The notes: generated by a model not told the origin, from the sequence alone. A stretch of 64,000 nt of DNA from Candidatus Enterococcus ferrettii (GCF_017377655.1 NZ_JAFREL010000012.1:19764-83763); one strand, 5' to 3'; positions 38,867 to 47,936 are shown, counted from the stretch's first letter. Made by a program: numbers and translations.

Positions 38867-39684
38867 TGAACAGTCACATCCATCCCATCCTTGATGTTGG
38901 TTGCATCCTTAACAATTTTTTCGTCGACATTGATCCCTGATTGCAAAATATAATAACCATTTCCCTTGACCGCTGTAATTGATTTCTCTACTGCCTTACC
39001 ATCTTTCACACTATAAACACGGTAACTACCATCTTTTTCAACAACACTTTTTATTGGTAAATGCAATTCATTTCTCGGAATCAGCAATTCTACCGAATAA
39101 CCCACTGGAATCGTTTCATCGGGAACTGCCGAGAAGTTATAAGTTACGATTGAAGTAGTCGTTTCATCAGAAGGTTCATTGTTAATTTCAGCAATATTCG
39201 TCACTCGTCCAGTTACAATACGATCATTGTTAGTACATTGAATTTCAATTGGCTCATTCAAAGCAACTTTTTCCTTATCGTATTCGGTAACTGTTCCCTT
39301 GATGGCTGATTCTTCGCTTTTTAAAACCATCAGAGATTGCTGAGGATCATTTTTAGCATCTTCATTAATAGAAGTGACAACAGAATCATATGCTGCTCGG
39401 ATTTGTTCGCCCCATTCGTAAGTCACCAAAATTGTTTCTTTCAAGACGTGATCCCCTTCATTGACGTGAATAGTACGAACTTTCCCTTTATCTTCCGCAA
39501 TCAGCACTGTTTGTTTTTTTGTTGGTTGAACTTGACCTTTTAAATGTAGAGGTGTTTGTTTTTCTACCTTGTACAGTTCAACATATTTAGTATCTTCATT
39601 GGCCTTTGCTTGCGTACTTTGATACAAAAAGAAACTGCCCCCCGCTATTAAAACAACACCTAATCCAATCAATAGTTTTTTCAT
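38863..39684 (-). CDS. Efflux adaptor (membrane-fusion, HlyD/YknX type)
   Basis: 273 residues, with an N-terminal signal-anchor (LLIGLGVVLIAGGSFFLYQ) and a lipoyl/beta-barrel layout: VRTIHVNEGDHVLKETIL (lipoyl-like), then EPIEIQCTNNDRIVTGRVTNIAEI and a C-terminal beta domain (VVEKDGSYRVYSV). In Gram-positives these proteins link an ABC exporter to the outer face of the membrane. First gene of the three-gene exporter operon. Confidence 0.9.
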   Translation of the reverse strand: MKKLLIGLGVVLIAGGSFFLYQSTQAKANEDTKYVELYKVEKQTPLHLKGQVQPTKKQTVLIAEDKGKVRTIHVNEGDHVLKETILVTYEWGEQIRAAYDSVVTSINEDAKNDPQQSLMVLKSEESAIKGTVTEYDKEKVALNEPIEIQCTNNDRIVTGRVTNIAEINNEPSDETTTSIVTYNFSAVPDETIPVGYSVELLIPRNELHLPIKSVVEKDGSYRVYSVKDGKAVEKSITAVKGNGYYILQSGINVDEKIVKDATNIKDGMDVTVQ

Positions 39685-39805
39685 TCTTATCCTCCTCTAA
39701 TTTTCTGTTAAGAAAATTGTAAGATGAAATGTGATTCCATGCGTCATGCGCAAGTATAAGATTTTTGTAGGACTTTAGGAGGAGGCATTTATTTTGCTTA
39801 ACTAT

Positions 39806-40576
39806 CTAGCTAAAAAACATTTTTGCTGAATATTCACTTGATCGATGATCTCGAATTTCATGAATCTTTGCGGCGATTACTGTATCGCCAGCATGATAGT
39901 CTCGGTGGACCTCTGCCGAAAGAGTCAACAAATTCTGTTCATAATCCGTTCCGTTTTCTGACACAAATATTAAATGATGAATCGCCAAATTTCCGTTACT
40001 AGCTGGAATGCGCTGGTTATAGCGATTATTTTGTGCAAGATCTTCACCACTAATCTGACAATAAAAGCGGTCACGACAGGCAATTCGATAGGGGAGGCTA
40101 GCCATATGACGCTTGGTGAACGTGGCCTTAGAATAATTACGGGAACAGCTGTCTTTGCAGAAAGAACGACGTCCCTTAGGCAAATCCGATCCACACCATT
40201 TGCAGCTATTAGAAGATTTTCGCAAATCACAATGGTTGTAGCCTAACGTTTCGCCAAATTGCTGCTCATAAGCTGCTAAGCTGAGCCAGCTCCGTTGAAA
40301 TCCTGCATCCGTTTTTCGTAACTGACTACCTTGGCCTTTATACTGATATTTTTCTGGTAAAGTTTGTATCACGTTTATAAGCTGTTGTTTTTCAGATTTC
40401 GAAACTGGTTTGCTGACTATTAATTTTTGCAAAGTAGAGTCATTTATTTCGTAAACTGTCTGGCAACGAAAACAGAGACAGAGATTGCTTTGTCTGTTAT
40501 TGCTCAAGAGAATTTCTAATCGACGTTGACAGTTTGGACAGTAGGCTCCAATCGGTTTGATTCGTTTATAGGTCAT
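39806..40576 (-). CDS. HNH-type endonuclease-like protein with N-terminal zinc ribbon
   Basis: 256 residues from the ATG at 40576 (GGAGC upstream). An N-terminal zinc ribbon (CPNCQRR and CFRCQTV), a central Cys-rich unit (CKWCGSDLPKGRRSFCKDSC) and a C-terminal HNH fold: CRDRFYCQISGEDL, IHHLIFVSENGTDYEQNLLTL and the final His in EVHRDYH. So it is a plausible metal-dependent nuclease with a DNA-binding zinc unit. I do not recognise a named family; no mobile element or methylase is adjacent, so its job (defence, recombination or other) is open. Confidence 0.78.
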   Translation of the reverse strand: MTYKRIKPIGAYCPNCQRRLEILLSNNRQSNLCLCFRCQTVYEINDSTLQKLIVSKPVSKSEKQQLINVIQTLPEKYQYKGQGSQLRKTDAGFQRSWLSLAAYEQQFGETLGYNHCDLRKSSNSCKWCGSDLPKGRRSFCKDSCSRNYSKATFTKRHMASLPYRIACRDRFYCQISGEDLAQNNRYNQRIPASNGNLAIHHLIFVSENGTDYEQNLLTLSAEVHRDYHAGDTVIAAKIHEIRDHRSSEYSAKMFFS

Positions 40577-40606
40577 AATAGCTCCTTTACAATACAATTG
40601 ATTCAC

Positions 40607-40990
40607 GCTATTCTAGCATAAAATAAGATGGGAATGATTGATTTAAACTATGAAAAGTGACTACCATTTTTGTAATTCTTCCCCCCTTTGCTGTAGAAAA
40701 GCTTGCAAACTAGTAAAAAGCATTGGATTTAGTTTTTTTCTATAAGACAGTCAATAACTGCTTCAGCTGTTAAGAAAATCCAGATTCAACTTTATTGCCG
40801 AGGCAATCGCGAAGCTTGTGATAAAAACAAAAAAATCATTACCTTTCTGCAAAATTACAAAATAGGAGAAACAATTATAGCTAGAGGAAATCAATAGCGA
40901 ATTGCATCGTTAGCTGAACTTTCTAACCGAGAAATGTTTTACTATCTAGGTAAAACAGGTCCTTAATTTCTACTATCGAATTTCATAATA
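40607..40990. other. Intergenic stretch with a possible Spx/ArsC-like gene remnant
   Basis: Plus-strand frame around 40754-40966 reads IQLYCRGNREACDKNKKI, then a TAG, then RIASLAELSNREMFYYLGK before a TAA. The Cys near residue 10, the thioredoxin-fold-like opening and the later helical segment loosely recall Spx/ArsC proteins, but the frame lacks a start and carries an internal stop. A decayed gene is one explanation; chance is another. Nothing else is seen here. Confidence 0.25.
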
Positions 40991-41018
40991 AAAACCCGCA
41001 GACATCTTATCTGCGAGC
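40991..41018 (-). terminator. Terminator after the CPBP protease gene
   Basis: CGCAGA and TCTGCG with a seven-base loop, followed by GGGTTTTTAT on the minus strand; it overlaps the stop codon. Confidence 0.75.
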
Positions 41019-41870
41019 CGGTTTAGTGTTTCCCTCTAAATTGCTGGTTGAAAATATTTCAGCTTGTTGGCTCTTTGAGCCATAGCCTAACAGCAACAGG
41101 CTCAAAAGCGTTAAAATAATCGTACAGGAAAGTGATCCTTCTGCTCCAAATGCACCACCGGTTATTAAGGTATTATTGCTAACAATGTTTGTTACGAAAT
41201 ACCCACCACTGGTAGTACCGCTGACTGGAATTCCCATGATGGCTCCTTGTACCCAGTTCCATGTAATATGAACACCTACAGCCGTATAGATGCTGTTAGT
41301 CGCAAACATCGTTGCCCCCATAAAAATACCTGCCAGAAAAATATTAAGCAATGACAGTACGGTGACTCCTGGATTAGCTAAATGCAACAAAGAAAAAATC
41401 GCAGCTGATAAAGCCAGTGCCTTAAAAGGACCAAATCGCAAGAAACGGTGCAGTAGAAAGCCCCGACACAAAAATTCTTCTGTAAAGCCAACCGCGATAA
41501 ACATCAGAAAATCCAAAGCAATATCTTTAGTGGAGTAACTGCCAGTCTTCAATGAATAGGCGCCGGTTAAATATAGCGGAGCACATACAATCAGAAAAGC
41601 GATAATCCCAATTGCTAAACCTAGTAACAACTTAGGCATATCACTTTTTCTCCACTCAATCCCATAATCACTTAGCGATTCTCGTTGGATTTTGCCTGCT
41701 AGAAAAATACCTAAAATACAGATAGTAATCTGTACAAGCAAGCCAATCGTGTAGCGAATAAACACGTTAAAGTCTCCCAAAACACTTGTGACAAGACTGC
41801 CAAAAACCATGCCTCCAATAAAAAATATGAAAACGCTAAGGATAGCACCGATAGATTTTAAAATTTTCAT
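41007..41870 (-). CDS. CPBP-family intramembrane glutamic endopeptidase
   Basis: 287 residues from the ATG at 41870 (AAGGAG upstream), about eight membrane helices. The CPBP (Abi/Rce1-like) motifs are GFTEEFLCRGFLLHRFLRFG (catalytic Glu-Glu), FSLLHLANPG (His) and VHITWNWVQGAIMG (His-x3-Asn). Such proteases in Gram-positives act in bacteriocin immunity or membrane-protein processing. No bacteriocin gene is beside it. Long intergenic regions lie on both sides. Confidence 0.9.
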   Translation of the reverse strand: MKILKSIGAILSVFIFFIGGMVFGSLVTSVLGDFNVFIRYTIGLLVQITICILGIFLAGKIQRESLSDYGIEWRKSDMPKLLLGLAIGIIAFLIVCAPLYLTGAYSLKTGSYSTKDIALDFLMFIAVGFTEEFLCRGFLLHRFLRFGPFKALALSAAIFSLLHLANPGVTVLSLLNIFLAGIFMGATMFATNSIYTAVGVHITWNWVQGAIMGIPVSGTTSGGYFVTNIVSNNTLITGGAFGAEGSLSCTIILTLLSLLLLGYGSKSQQAEIFSTSNLEGNTKPARR

Positions 41871-42374
41871 TCGTAACTCCTTCATTTTTTACTATTTCTC
41901 ATTGTAGCATGTTTTTAAGTCTACATCTTTTGTATTTTCAGGAAAAACATGAGAACAACAGCGTTAATCTAGCTCTTGTTTCACCAGCTGCAATGCCCCC
42001 ATCCATCCACTCATGTCAAGCATGCCCACTTCACAATATATTCTTCAGCTTTCCTAATTATCAGGTATCTATTCAACATCTAAAAAAATGTTGATTAATT
42101 TTTGTCAGTAAGTGTCTTCCACATATCTTTTAGCAAAAAAGAGACTCATTTCTAGATGTCTCTTGCCTTTAAAAACTTTTTGCTCAATTCTTACATCGCC
42201 ACCAGTACCTACCATTAATATAGATACAACTTTAATTCACTTAACCTGCTCCTTACTCTATTCATCATAGACTGCATTTACGGTAGTCAGCCAGGCTACT
42301 ATGATTTCATAACGTCACTTCAAAACGCCTAAATTTGTTAGAATAAATACTGCCATTCATCATTTTTTATCCTC
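41871..42374. other. Intergenic region with an orphan minus-strand hairpin
   Basis: About 500 bases with no convincing gene. At 42133-42162 a hairpin AAGAGAC / GTCTCTT followed by T on the minus strand looks like a terminator although no intact gene precedes it. Upstream (about 42100-42320, minus strand) a frame with two stops (segment VGTGGDVRIEQKVFKGKRHL) could be a gene remnant; I cannot assign it. Confidence 0.35.
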
Positions 42375-42404
42375 AAAAAAGCCAAGGACTGCTCCTTGGC
42401 TTTG
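42375..42404 (-). terminator. Terminator at the end of the fructose-PTS/aldolase operon
   Basis: GCCAAGG and CCTTGGC arms with a six-base loop, then TTTTTTGAGG on the minus strand. Confidence 0.9.
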
Positions 42405-42408
42405 GTTT

Positions 42409-43308
42409 TTATGCTTGGCCTTGTCTCCAAGGTTGAATATTTTTATCTCGGTACACCTTGGCTTGTCCAATTGAATTAAACAATTCCATTTTTTGTTTAA
42501 CAACTGCTTTCGCTGCATCAATGCATTCTGGATAAATTGCATTTGCATCCCATAATTCCGTAGTCGAAAGAATTTCACGACATTTTTTGTAGAAGGCATA
42601 TTTGTAATCAGAAGAGATATTGACCTTTTGTATGCCAATTTGCACTGCTTTGGCAATCTCTTCATCTGGGTTGGCTGAGCCACCATGCAATACTAAGGGA
42701 ATATCTACACGATTTTTGATGTCTTCTAAAACATCCATTTTCAACTTAGGCTTAATATCTTTCGGATAAATTCCATGAGCTGTTCCGATTGCTACAGCCA
42801 AAGTATCAATCCCGGTTTTTTCAATAAATTCTTCCGCATCTTCTGGTTTAGTGTAAATAACTTCAGACACGCCGCCTTCGATAGTTGTTCCAGTATTACC
42901 AATTGTTCCTAGTTCACCCTCTACGGACACACCAATCTTGTGACAAACATCTACAACTTCTTTTGTAATAGCAATATTTTCTTCAAATGGCAGCAGCGAA
43001 CCGTCAATCATAACCGAGCTGAAACCACAGTGAATAGCTCGCATAATACTTGCTAAACTATCGCCATGATCCATATGGATGACAAAAGGTACGGAACTAT
43101 TTTTTGCTCGTGATACGGCATACTGGAAAAACTCATCTTTGGTAAAATCCAACTCAGTGGGATGCACCGCAATGATTGCTGGCGCATCATTTTCTTCAGC
43201 GGCTTCGATTACAACTCTCAAAAAGTTGCTGTCCGCAACGTTGAAGGCGCCGACGGCAAATTTTTCCTCTTTAGCAATTTCCAGCATTTGATTCATATTG
43301 ATTAACAT
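42409..43308 (-). CDS. Class II fructose/tagatose-bisphosphate aldolase family protein (copy 1)
   Basis: A 299-residue zinc-dependent TIM-barrel aldolase. Zinc and catalytic sites: IHMDHGDS (His-Asp-His), EGELGTIGN (Glu), GTAHGIYP (His), VLHGGSANP (His). The DHxx, AIGTAHG and HGGS pattern is shared with GatY/KbaY and fructose-bisphosphate aldolases; the exact bisphosphate substrate cannot be told. It ends the operon behind another aldolase of the same family (copy 2), 15 bases away. Confidence 0.88.
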   Translation of the reverse strand: MLINMNQMLEIAKEEKFAVGAFNVADSNFLRVVIEAAEENDAPAIIAVHPTELDFTKDEFFQYAVSRAKNSSVPFVIHMDHGDSLASIMRAIHCGFSSVMIDGSLLPFEENIAITKEVVDVCHKIGVSVEGELGTIGNTGTTIEGGVSEVIYTKPEDAEEFIEKTGIDTLAVAIGTAHGIYPKDIKPKLKMDVLEDIKNRVDIPLVLHGGSANPDEEIAKAVQIGIQKVNISSDYKYAFYKKCREILSTTELWDANAIYPECIDAAKAVVKQKMELFNSIGQAKVYRDKNIQPWRQGQA

Positions 43309-43323
43309 TTGGCATAGACTCCT

Positions 43324-44178
43324 CTATAGTGATTTATTTTTAGAACCCGAAAGTTCTATATACTGTTTAACTACTGCTTTTCCGGCAGCCATCGTATGAT
43401 GGACTAAGGTTGGATAATCGATTTCTGGGTTATTGGCCAGCTGCTCTCTAACATTCTGCAGTTGTCCCTTCATAAAGTCGGAACCAACATTGATTTTATT
43501 AATACCCAGTTCGATCGATTTCAAAATATTTTCGGTGCCGGCACCCGACCCACCATGAAGAACCAGCGGTAGATTAGTCGCAGATTTGATCTTCTCAACA
43601 ATATCAAAACGGAATTCTGGAACGTAGCCTTCTGGATAATTTCCGTGGCTGGAGCCATAAGATAGTGCAAGGCAATCCACTCCCGTTTCCTTAATAAAAC
43701 GAATGGCCTCGTCAGGATTGGTATACATTTCATCATTGGTAAAATGGTCGCCGGCCACAGCTCCCATATCGCCGACCTCTGCTTCAACACTAGCATTGTA
43801 TACCTCGGCCAATTCTACTATCGCTTTGGTAATGCGAATATTCTCATCTAATGGATACATGGAAGCGTCCATCATGACACTGGAAAAACCTTCATGAAGA
43901 CATTGCTTCACAAATGCAACATCCTGTCCATGATCCAAATTGATCGCTACCTCTACTTTGGCATTATTAGCCATACGAATGATCGGCTGTGTCAAATAGC
44001 GCTGATCCAGATGCTCCTTCAAATGGTCCTGTAGCAGGTCAATAATGATTGGTGCATGCAGCTCTTCGGCGGCTTCAATCACTGCTTTGGCTGTTTCTAG
44101 ATTGAAGCAATTAATAGCCAAAACAGCATATTTCTCTCGATTGGCTTTTTGCAGCATTTCCTTCATTGAGACATACAT
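43324..44178 (-). CDS. Class II fructose/tagatose-bisphosphate aldolase family protein (copy 2)
   Basis: 284 residues, same family as the next gene. LDHGQDVAFV, VEAEVGDMG, LSYGSSHGNYP (His replaces the usual TAHG His position with SSHG) and LVLHGGSGAG form the zinc site. Most likely cleaves a ketose 1-phosphate or 1,6-bisphosphate made by the adjacent PTS. The side-by-side copies may act on different stereoisomers or form hetero-oligomers (inference). Confidence 0.86.
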   Translation of the reverse strand: MYVSMKEMLQKANREKYAVLAINCFNLETAKAVIEAAEELHAPIIIDLLQDHLKEHLDQRYLTQPIIRMANNAKVEVAINLDHGQDVAFVKQCLHEGFSSVMMDASMYPLDENIRITKAIVELAEVYNASVEAEVGDMGAVAGDHFTNDEMYTNPDEAIRFIKETGVDCLALSYGSSHGNYPEGYVPEFRFDIVEKIKSATNLPLVLHGGSGAGTENILKSIELGINKINVGSDFMKGQLQNVREQLANNPEIDYPTLVHHTMAAGKAVVKQYIELSGSKNKSL

Positions 44179-44196
44179 AGGTTTTGATCCCCTTTT

Positions 44197-45279
44197 TTAG
44201 CTTAATTTAATAGAAGAAAAATCAACATCTTCCTCTTCTTCATCAACTACACGTGTTTCGACTGGCTCTTTCTTTAAGACAAACAGCAGGATACCAGTAA
44301 TCGCCGAACCGATTAATAACGCTAAGGTAAATTTTAATGGATCAGTCATAGCTGGAATAATGAATACCCCACCAGATGGAACGGGTGAGCCAACACCCCA
44401 GCTCATACTTAGTCCGCCGCCGATGGCTGCCCCAGCGACGCAGGATACAATTACGCGAATTGGATCAACCGCTGCAATAGGAATAACCCCTTCAGTGATC
44501 ATACATAAGCCCATTGGGAAAGCAATTTTTATATTATCTTGTTCTTCTTTAGAATATTTTGGTTTGCGGAACACTCGAGATAAGACCCAAGAAATCGTTA
44601 CACCAAATGGCGGTACCATCGAAGCTAACACCTTCACCGCTTCCGGCTCTTGAATACCTTCCAGCAACATACCGTCCGCAAATAAAGAAGCTACTTTATT
44701 TACTGGACCCCCAAAGTCAAAGGCAGCCATTCCACCGACAATAGAACCAAACAAAAATTTACCAGAGCCTTGTAACCCAACTAAGAATTCAGTCAATGCT
44801 TCTGTTGCCCAAACAATTGGTACACCAATGACAAAGAACATTAATAATCCGATAATTAAGGTAGATAATAGCGGAACAATCATCATTGGCATCAAACCTT
44901 GTGCCCAAACTGGAACCTTTAGATTTTTGACCAAAAACAGTACGAAGAAACCAACTAGGTAACCGCCTAACATCCCTCCTAAGAAGCCAGCACCAATGGA
45001 ATTAGCAATTAATCCCATAAACAATCCAGGACCAATTCCTGGACGATCGGCGATGGAGTAAGCAATCGCTCCTGAGATAACCGGAGCTAGCAGACCCATG
45101 CCTAAAACCCCCAGTGAAACTAGTGCATCAGGTACAGAATAAGCAGTCTTGTAGTTTTCAATCACCGCTCCACCGGTTAAATTTCCAATAGCAATCAACA
45201 ACCCCGCTGTGACAACGACAGGCAACATGTAGGAAATTGCCGTTAACGCATGTTTCTTTAGTTGAAGCTTTTTCATCAT
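44197..45279 (-). CDS. PTS fructose-family permease, EIIC component
   Basis: 360 residues, about nine to ten membrane helices. Typical fructose-type EIIC motifs include LSYMLPVVVTAGLLIAIG, APVISGAIAYSIADRPGIGPG, GFLGGMLGGYLVG, and AFDFGGPVNK; it is a free-standing EIIC, since EIIB and EIIA are separate. Brings in and phosphorylates a ketose-like sugar. A short acidic cytoplasmic tail (VDEEEEDVDFSS) follows the last helix. Confidence 0.93.
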   Translation of the reverse strand: MMKKLQLKKHALTAISYMLPVVVTAGLLIAIGNLTGGAVIENYKTAYSVPDALVSLGVLGMGLLAPVISGAIAYSIADRPGIGPGLFMGLIANSIGAGFLGGMLGGYLVGFFVLFLVKNLKVPVWAQGLMPMMIVPLLSTLIIGLLMFFVIGVPIVWATEALTEFLVGLQGSGKFLFGSIVGGMAAFDFGGPVNKVASLFADGMLLEGIQEPEAVKVLASMVPPFGVTISWVLSRVFRKPKYSKEEQDNIKIAFPMGLCMITEGVIPIAAVDPIRVIVSCVAGAAIGGGLSMSWGVGSPVPSGGVFIIPAMTDPLKFTLALLIGSAITGILLFVLKKEPVETRVVDEEEEDVDFSSIKLS

Positions 45280-45298
45280 TTTTTTGTCCCCCTTATTT

Positions 45299-45613
45299 TT
45301 ATGCCTTCATTACTTCCTCTTCAATCTTGTTAATCAAACCTTTTGGTGCTTTGATTACCATGCTGGTAGGTATGTCAACAATCTTTTTACCGGTAAAACG
45401 ATCTCTTCCTCCAATCTTGATATCAGCGGCAATAATTACAACATCAGCTTCTTTGATTTCCTGAGCAGTCAGTTCATCCTCCGTTCCAATTGTTCCTTGC
45501 GTTTCGATGTGTATTTGGTGACCTAAACTCTTAGCGGCTGTTTCCAATTTCTTCTTAGCAATGTACGTATGGGCAATCCCCGAAGTACAAGCAGCTACTC
45601 CAACAATTTTCAT
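45299..45613 (-). CDS. PTS fructose-family EIIB component
   Basis: 104 residues, cytoplasmic. The phosphorylated cysteine is in VAACTSGIAHTYIA, the hallmark of fructose-type EIIB (C-T-x-G-x-A-H-T). The rest (IHIETQGTIGTEDELTAQEI, ADVVIIAADI, RDRFTGKKI) is canonical. Transfers the phosphate from EIIA to the sugar bound by the EIIC gene 19 bases downstream. Confidence 0.96.
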   Translation of the reverse strand: MKIVGVAACTSGIAHTYIAKKKLETAAKSLGHQIHIETQGTIGTEDELTAQEIKEADVVIIAADIKIGGRDRFTGKKIVDIPTSMVIKAPKGLINKIEEEVMKA

Positions 45614-45741
45614 AATAAAAATTCCTCCTTTTTATTAACGACTTGCAGAACCAAAGATAATAATCAGATTTCCCTCTTAACTATTCAAGCTTTTCCTATT
45701 TCCTCTTTGATGCTACAAGTAAGATGACTGTTCTTTTGTTT

Positions 45742-46227
45742 CTATTCTTCTGGTTCTTTGGACAGCAACTCCAGCATCTTATCCTTAGTTTCTGCGGAGA
45801 TCATATTTTCAATAAATTCTTCATCTGCTAACAACATTGCTACCTTTTGCAACAATTTTATGTGCATCGTGTTAGCATCGGTATTCCTCACTGCAAATAG
45901 GATAATCACCTGAACTGGCTCTTCATCCAAAGATTCCCATTCAATCGGCTGTTTAGTTTTGCCTACCACCAATGAGGTTTGACGAACACTGTCTGATTTA
46001 CCATGGGGGATGGCAATCCCATTTCCAATACCGGTCATACCTTCAGTTTCACGTTTGAATACATCTTCAGAAAATCCTGCCACATCGGTAACAATTCCTT
46101 TTTCAGCTAATAGTTCAGTCAGCTCGATAATCGCCTCTCTTTTATCCTTCGCTGCCATTTCTAAAGTAATTAAATCTTCAGTAATTACATCTGCGATACT
46201 GAAATCTTCCATCATGTTTTTTGTCAT
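45742..46227 (-). CDS. PTS fructose-family EIIA component
   Basis: 161 residues, cytoplasmic. The phosphorylatable His lies in GIGNGIAIPHGKSDSV, the standard PTS EIIA type-2 site. Its ATG overlaps the regulator's TAA by one base, so regulator and EIIA are coupled. The 128-base gap to EIIB contains no clear promoter. Confidence 0.95.
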   Translation of the reverse strand: MTKNMMEDFSIADVITEDLITLEMAAKDKREAIIELTELLAEKGIVTDVAGFSEDVFKRETEGMTGIGNGIAIPHGKSDSVRQTSLVVGKTKQPIEWESLDEEPVQVIILFAVRNTDANTMHIKLLQKVAMLLADEEFIENMISAETKDKMLELLSKEPEE

Positions 46228-47699
46228 TAGTCAATCTCTCCTAACATTTCCTTCACTCGTTTTTCGTCCTGCTTAGTAAATACAGAATTTACCAAAATAG
46301 TTGGTACCTGTATGTCTGCATTTAAATAGACCGTAGTTAATACTAAATCAATGTTCTGGTATTCATGAGCCTTCTTTTGGTACTGTCGTGATGACAATAC
46401 ATCGACAATTTCCAATTCAGGAAAGGCTTTGCGGACCTTTACCTTTAAAAGCTCAGATGTTCCTACACCACTGCTGCACATGATCAGCACTCGTTTCTTA
46501 GCATGGATCATTTCTTTGTATTTCACAAAATAAAGAGTTAGAAAGCCAATCTCGTCTCCCGATATTTCATTAACCTGAAAAATCTCTTGAACTTCTTGGC
46601 TGACCTGCTTCACCTGGTTAAAAACCTCGCTGTATTCCAGCTTAATATCATTCAACAAATCATTTTTGACAATAATCTCGTTCTTTAAGCGATACAGCAT
46701 TGGTTCTACATGTTCGTAGAGGTCTTGCTGATTAGGCTGCTGGTCGATACGAATCCCCATCAGCTCACTCATTCGCTTGGAAAAATAATCCGTCATTTTC
46801 AGTGCTGTTTGCGATTTATACGTAACCTTAACTACTTCATTTTCAATACGCGACGAAATTAAATATTGAAAGAGATAAAAAGTCTCACTTTCAGGTAGAA
46901 CTAAATTCAAGTAGTCATTCATTTTACTAATAACTTTTTCTGATAAACGATACAATTCATGGTGACGTTCAATCAGTTTCTCTTCTTCTTTATCCAACAG
47001 TTCAAAGGATTGATCGCCATGAATCTCACCTTCTCGCACCCGCTTGATCAGAATGTAAATATGAGAAAAAATATTCATATTATAGGGATAAACAATGCCG
47101 CTTTTCAACTCACTTTCAATAAATTCTAGCAGCGAGGTGATAAAATTGATGTCGTAAGCACTGATTTTATGCTTTTGAGTTGTAAAATCAGCATCCCATA
47201 AGGTGTTGGTACTCAGCAATCCATTGACCACTTTGCGGATATTTTTCTCGTTTCCTTCAATCGCAATCCGTTGCCCTTTCTTAACCAGTTTCAGTTGGTA
47301 TTCTCTGAGAAACTCTGTGATACGAGTTAGATCGCTGCTTATGACCGTATCGCTTACGTAGTAGGGAAAAAATATTTCTTGAATTAGCACTTTGCGGGGT
47401 GATTTAAACAGCAGTGTTAATAAAATTGCATTTCGCCGTTCTCTGGGTCCCTGAGCCTGATTATCCTTGCGTTTTTGGACGCTTTCGTTTAAATATTTTT
47501 CATAATCTAAACGAAATCCTTTACCAACTTCTGAAACAATAATTTCACCAATTTCTGAAGCTTCATTGATTTTTTTGATGGTACGATAAATCGTTTTGGT
47601 CGAAACATTGGCAAACTCAGCTAATTCTTGACCGGTTAATGTCATTCCATATTTGATAAACAACTCAATCAATTGTGTTTCTCGTTTACTTAGCTGCAT
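46227..47699 (-). CDS. PRD-containing PTS-coupled transcriptional regulator (BglG/MtlR-like)
   Basis: About 490 residues from the ATG at 47699 (AAGGAGG eight bases upstream). N-terminal helix-turn-helix (LFIKYGMTLTGQELAEFANVSTKTIYRTIKKI), a second winged-helix region, then PTS regulation domains (about 175-385, with His-containing FSHIYILIKRV and RIENEVVKV areas) and a C-terminal EIIB-type domain with MCSSGVGTSELLKVK, so PTS components can phosphorylate it. It probably activates or controls the downstream fructose PTS and aldolase genes. No C-terminal EIIA domain is seen. Confidence 0.92.
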   Translation of the reverse strand: MQLSKRETQLIELFIKYGMTLTGQELAEFANVSTKTIYRTIKKINEASEIGEIIVSEVGKGFRLDYEKYLNESVQKRKDNQAQGPRERRNAILLTLLFKSPRKVLIQEIFFPYYVSDTVISSDLTRITEFLREYQLKLVKKGQRIAIEGNEKNIRKVVNGLLSTNTLWDADFTTQKHKISAYDINFITSLLEFIESELKSGIVYPYNMNIFSHIYILIKRVREGEIHGDQSFELLDKEEEKLIERHHELYRLSEKVISKMNDYLNLVLPESETFYLFQYLISSRIENEVVKVTYKSQTALKMTDYFSKRMSELMGIRIDQQPNQQDLYEHVEPMLYRLKNEIIVKNDLLNDIKLEYSEVFNQVKQVSQEVQEIFQVNEISGDEIGFLTLYFVKYKEMIHAKKRVLIMCSSGVGTSELLKVKVRKAFPELEIVDVLSSRQYQKKAHEYQNIDLVLTTVYLNADIQVPTILVNSVFTKQDEKRVKEMLGEID

Positions 47700-47752
47700 A
47701 TTGTCAACCTCCTTGTCTTTTACTATAAGTTTTTTTTGGAACCGCAAACATT

Positions 47753-47796
47753 TTCTTGTGTCCATTTAAGTGGACACAAGAAAGCAATCGCTTACA
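47753..47796 (-). promoter_or_regulatory. 12-bp inverted repeat and adjacent cre-like site upstream of the PRD regulator
   Basis: TTCTTGTGTCCA (47753-47764) and TGGACACAAGAA (47771-47782) form a perfect 12-bp repeat about 55-85 bases upstream of the regulator ATG. Directly beside it TGTAAGCGATTGCT (minus strand, 47783-47796) matches the catabolite element TGNAANCGNWNNC. The repeat is a likely operator of the PTS-aldolase operon; the cre suggests glucose repression. No T-run follows, so it is not a terminator. Confidence 0.6.
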
Positions 47797-47884
47797 AATA
47801 TGATTAGAGTTGTGTGTTTAAAATAACCATGGTTAACAAGGGATGTCAATGTTGCTAAAGTTACATTTAAGATTGCAAAACAAA

Positions 47885-47936
47885 AAAACAAACCTTAGAC
47901 AAGAAAACTTTCCTTGTTTAGGTTTGTCTTTTTATT
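47885..47936 (-). terminator. Terminator after the first alanine racemase gene
   Basis: ACAAACCT / AGGTTTGT at the base, with ACAAG / CTTGT inside, then TTTTTTT on the minus strand. It separates this unit from the PRD regulator. Confidence 0.85.

Noticed and set aside
41909..42094. Short plus-strand open frame after the CPBP gene
   Set aside because: No ribosome binding site, no motif, low-complexity composition.
43521..43796. Minus-strand open frame within aldolase copy 2
   Set aside because: Shadow of the aldolase in another frame.
47826..47835. AACCATGGTT palindrome
   Set aside because: Ten bases, too short alone to call an operator; may be chance.
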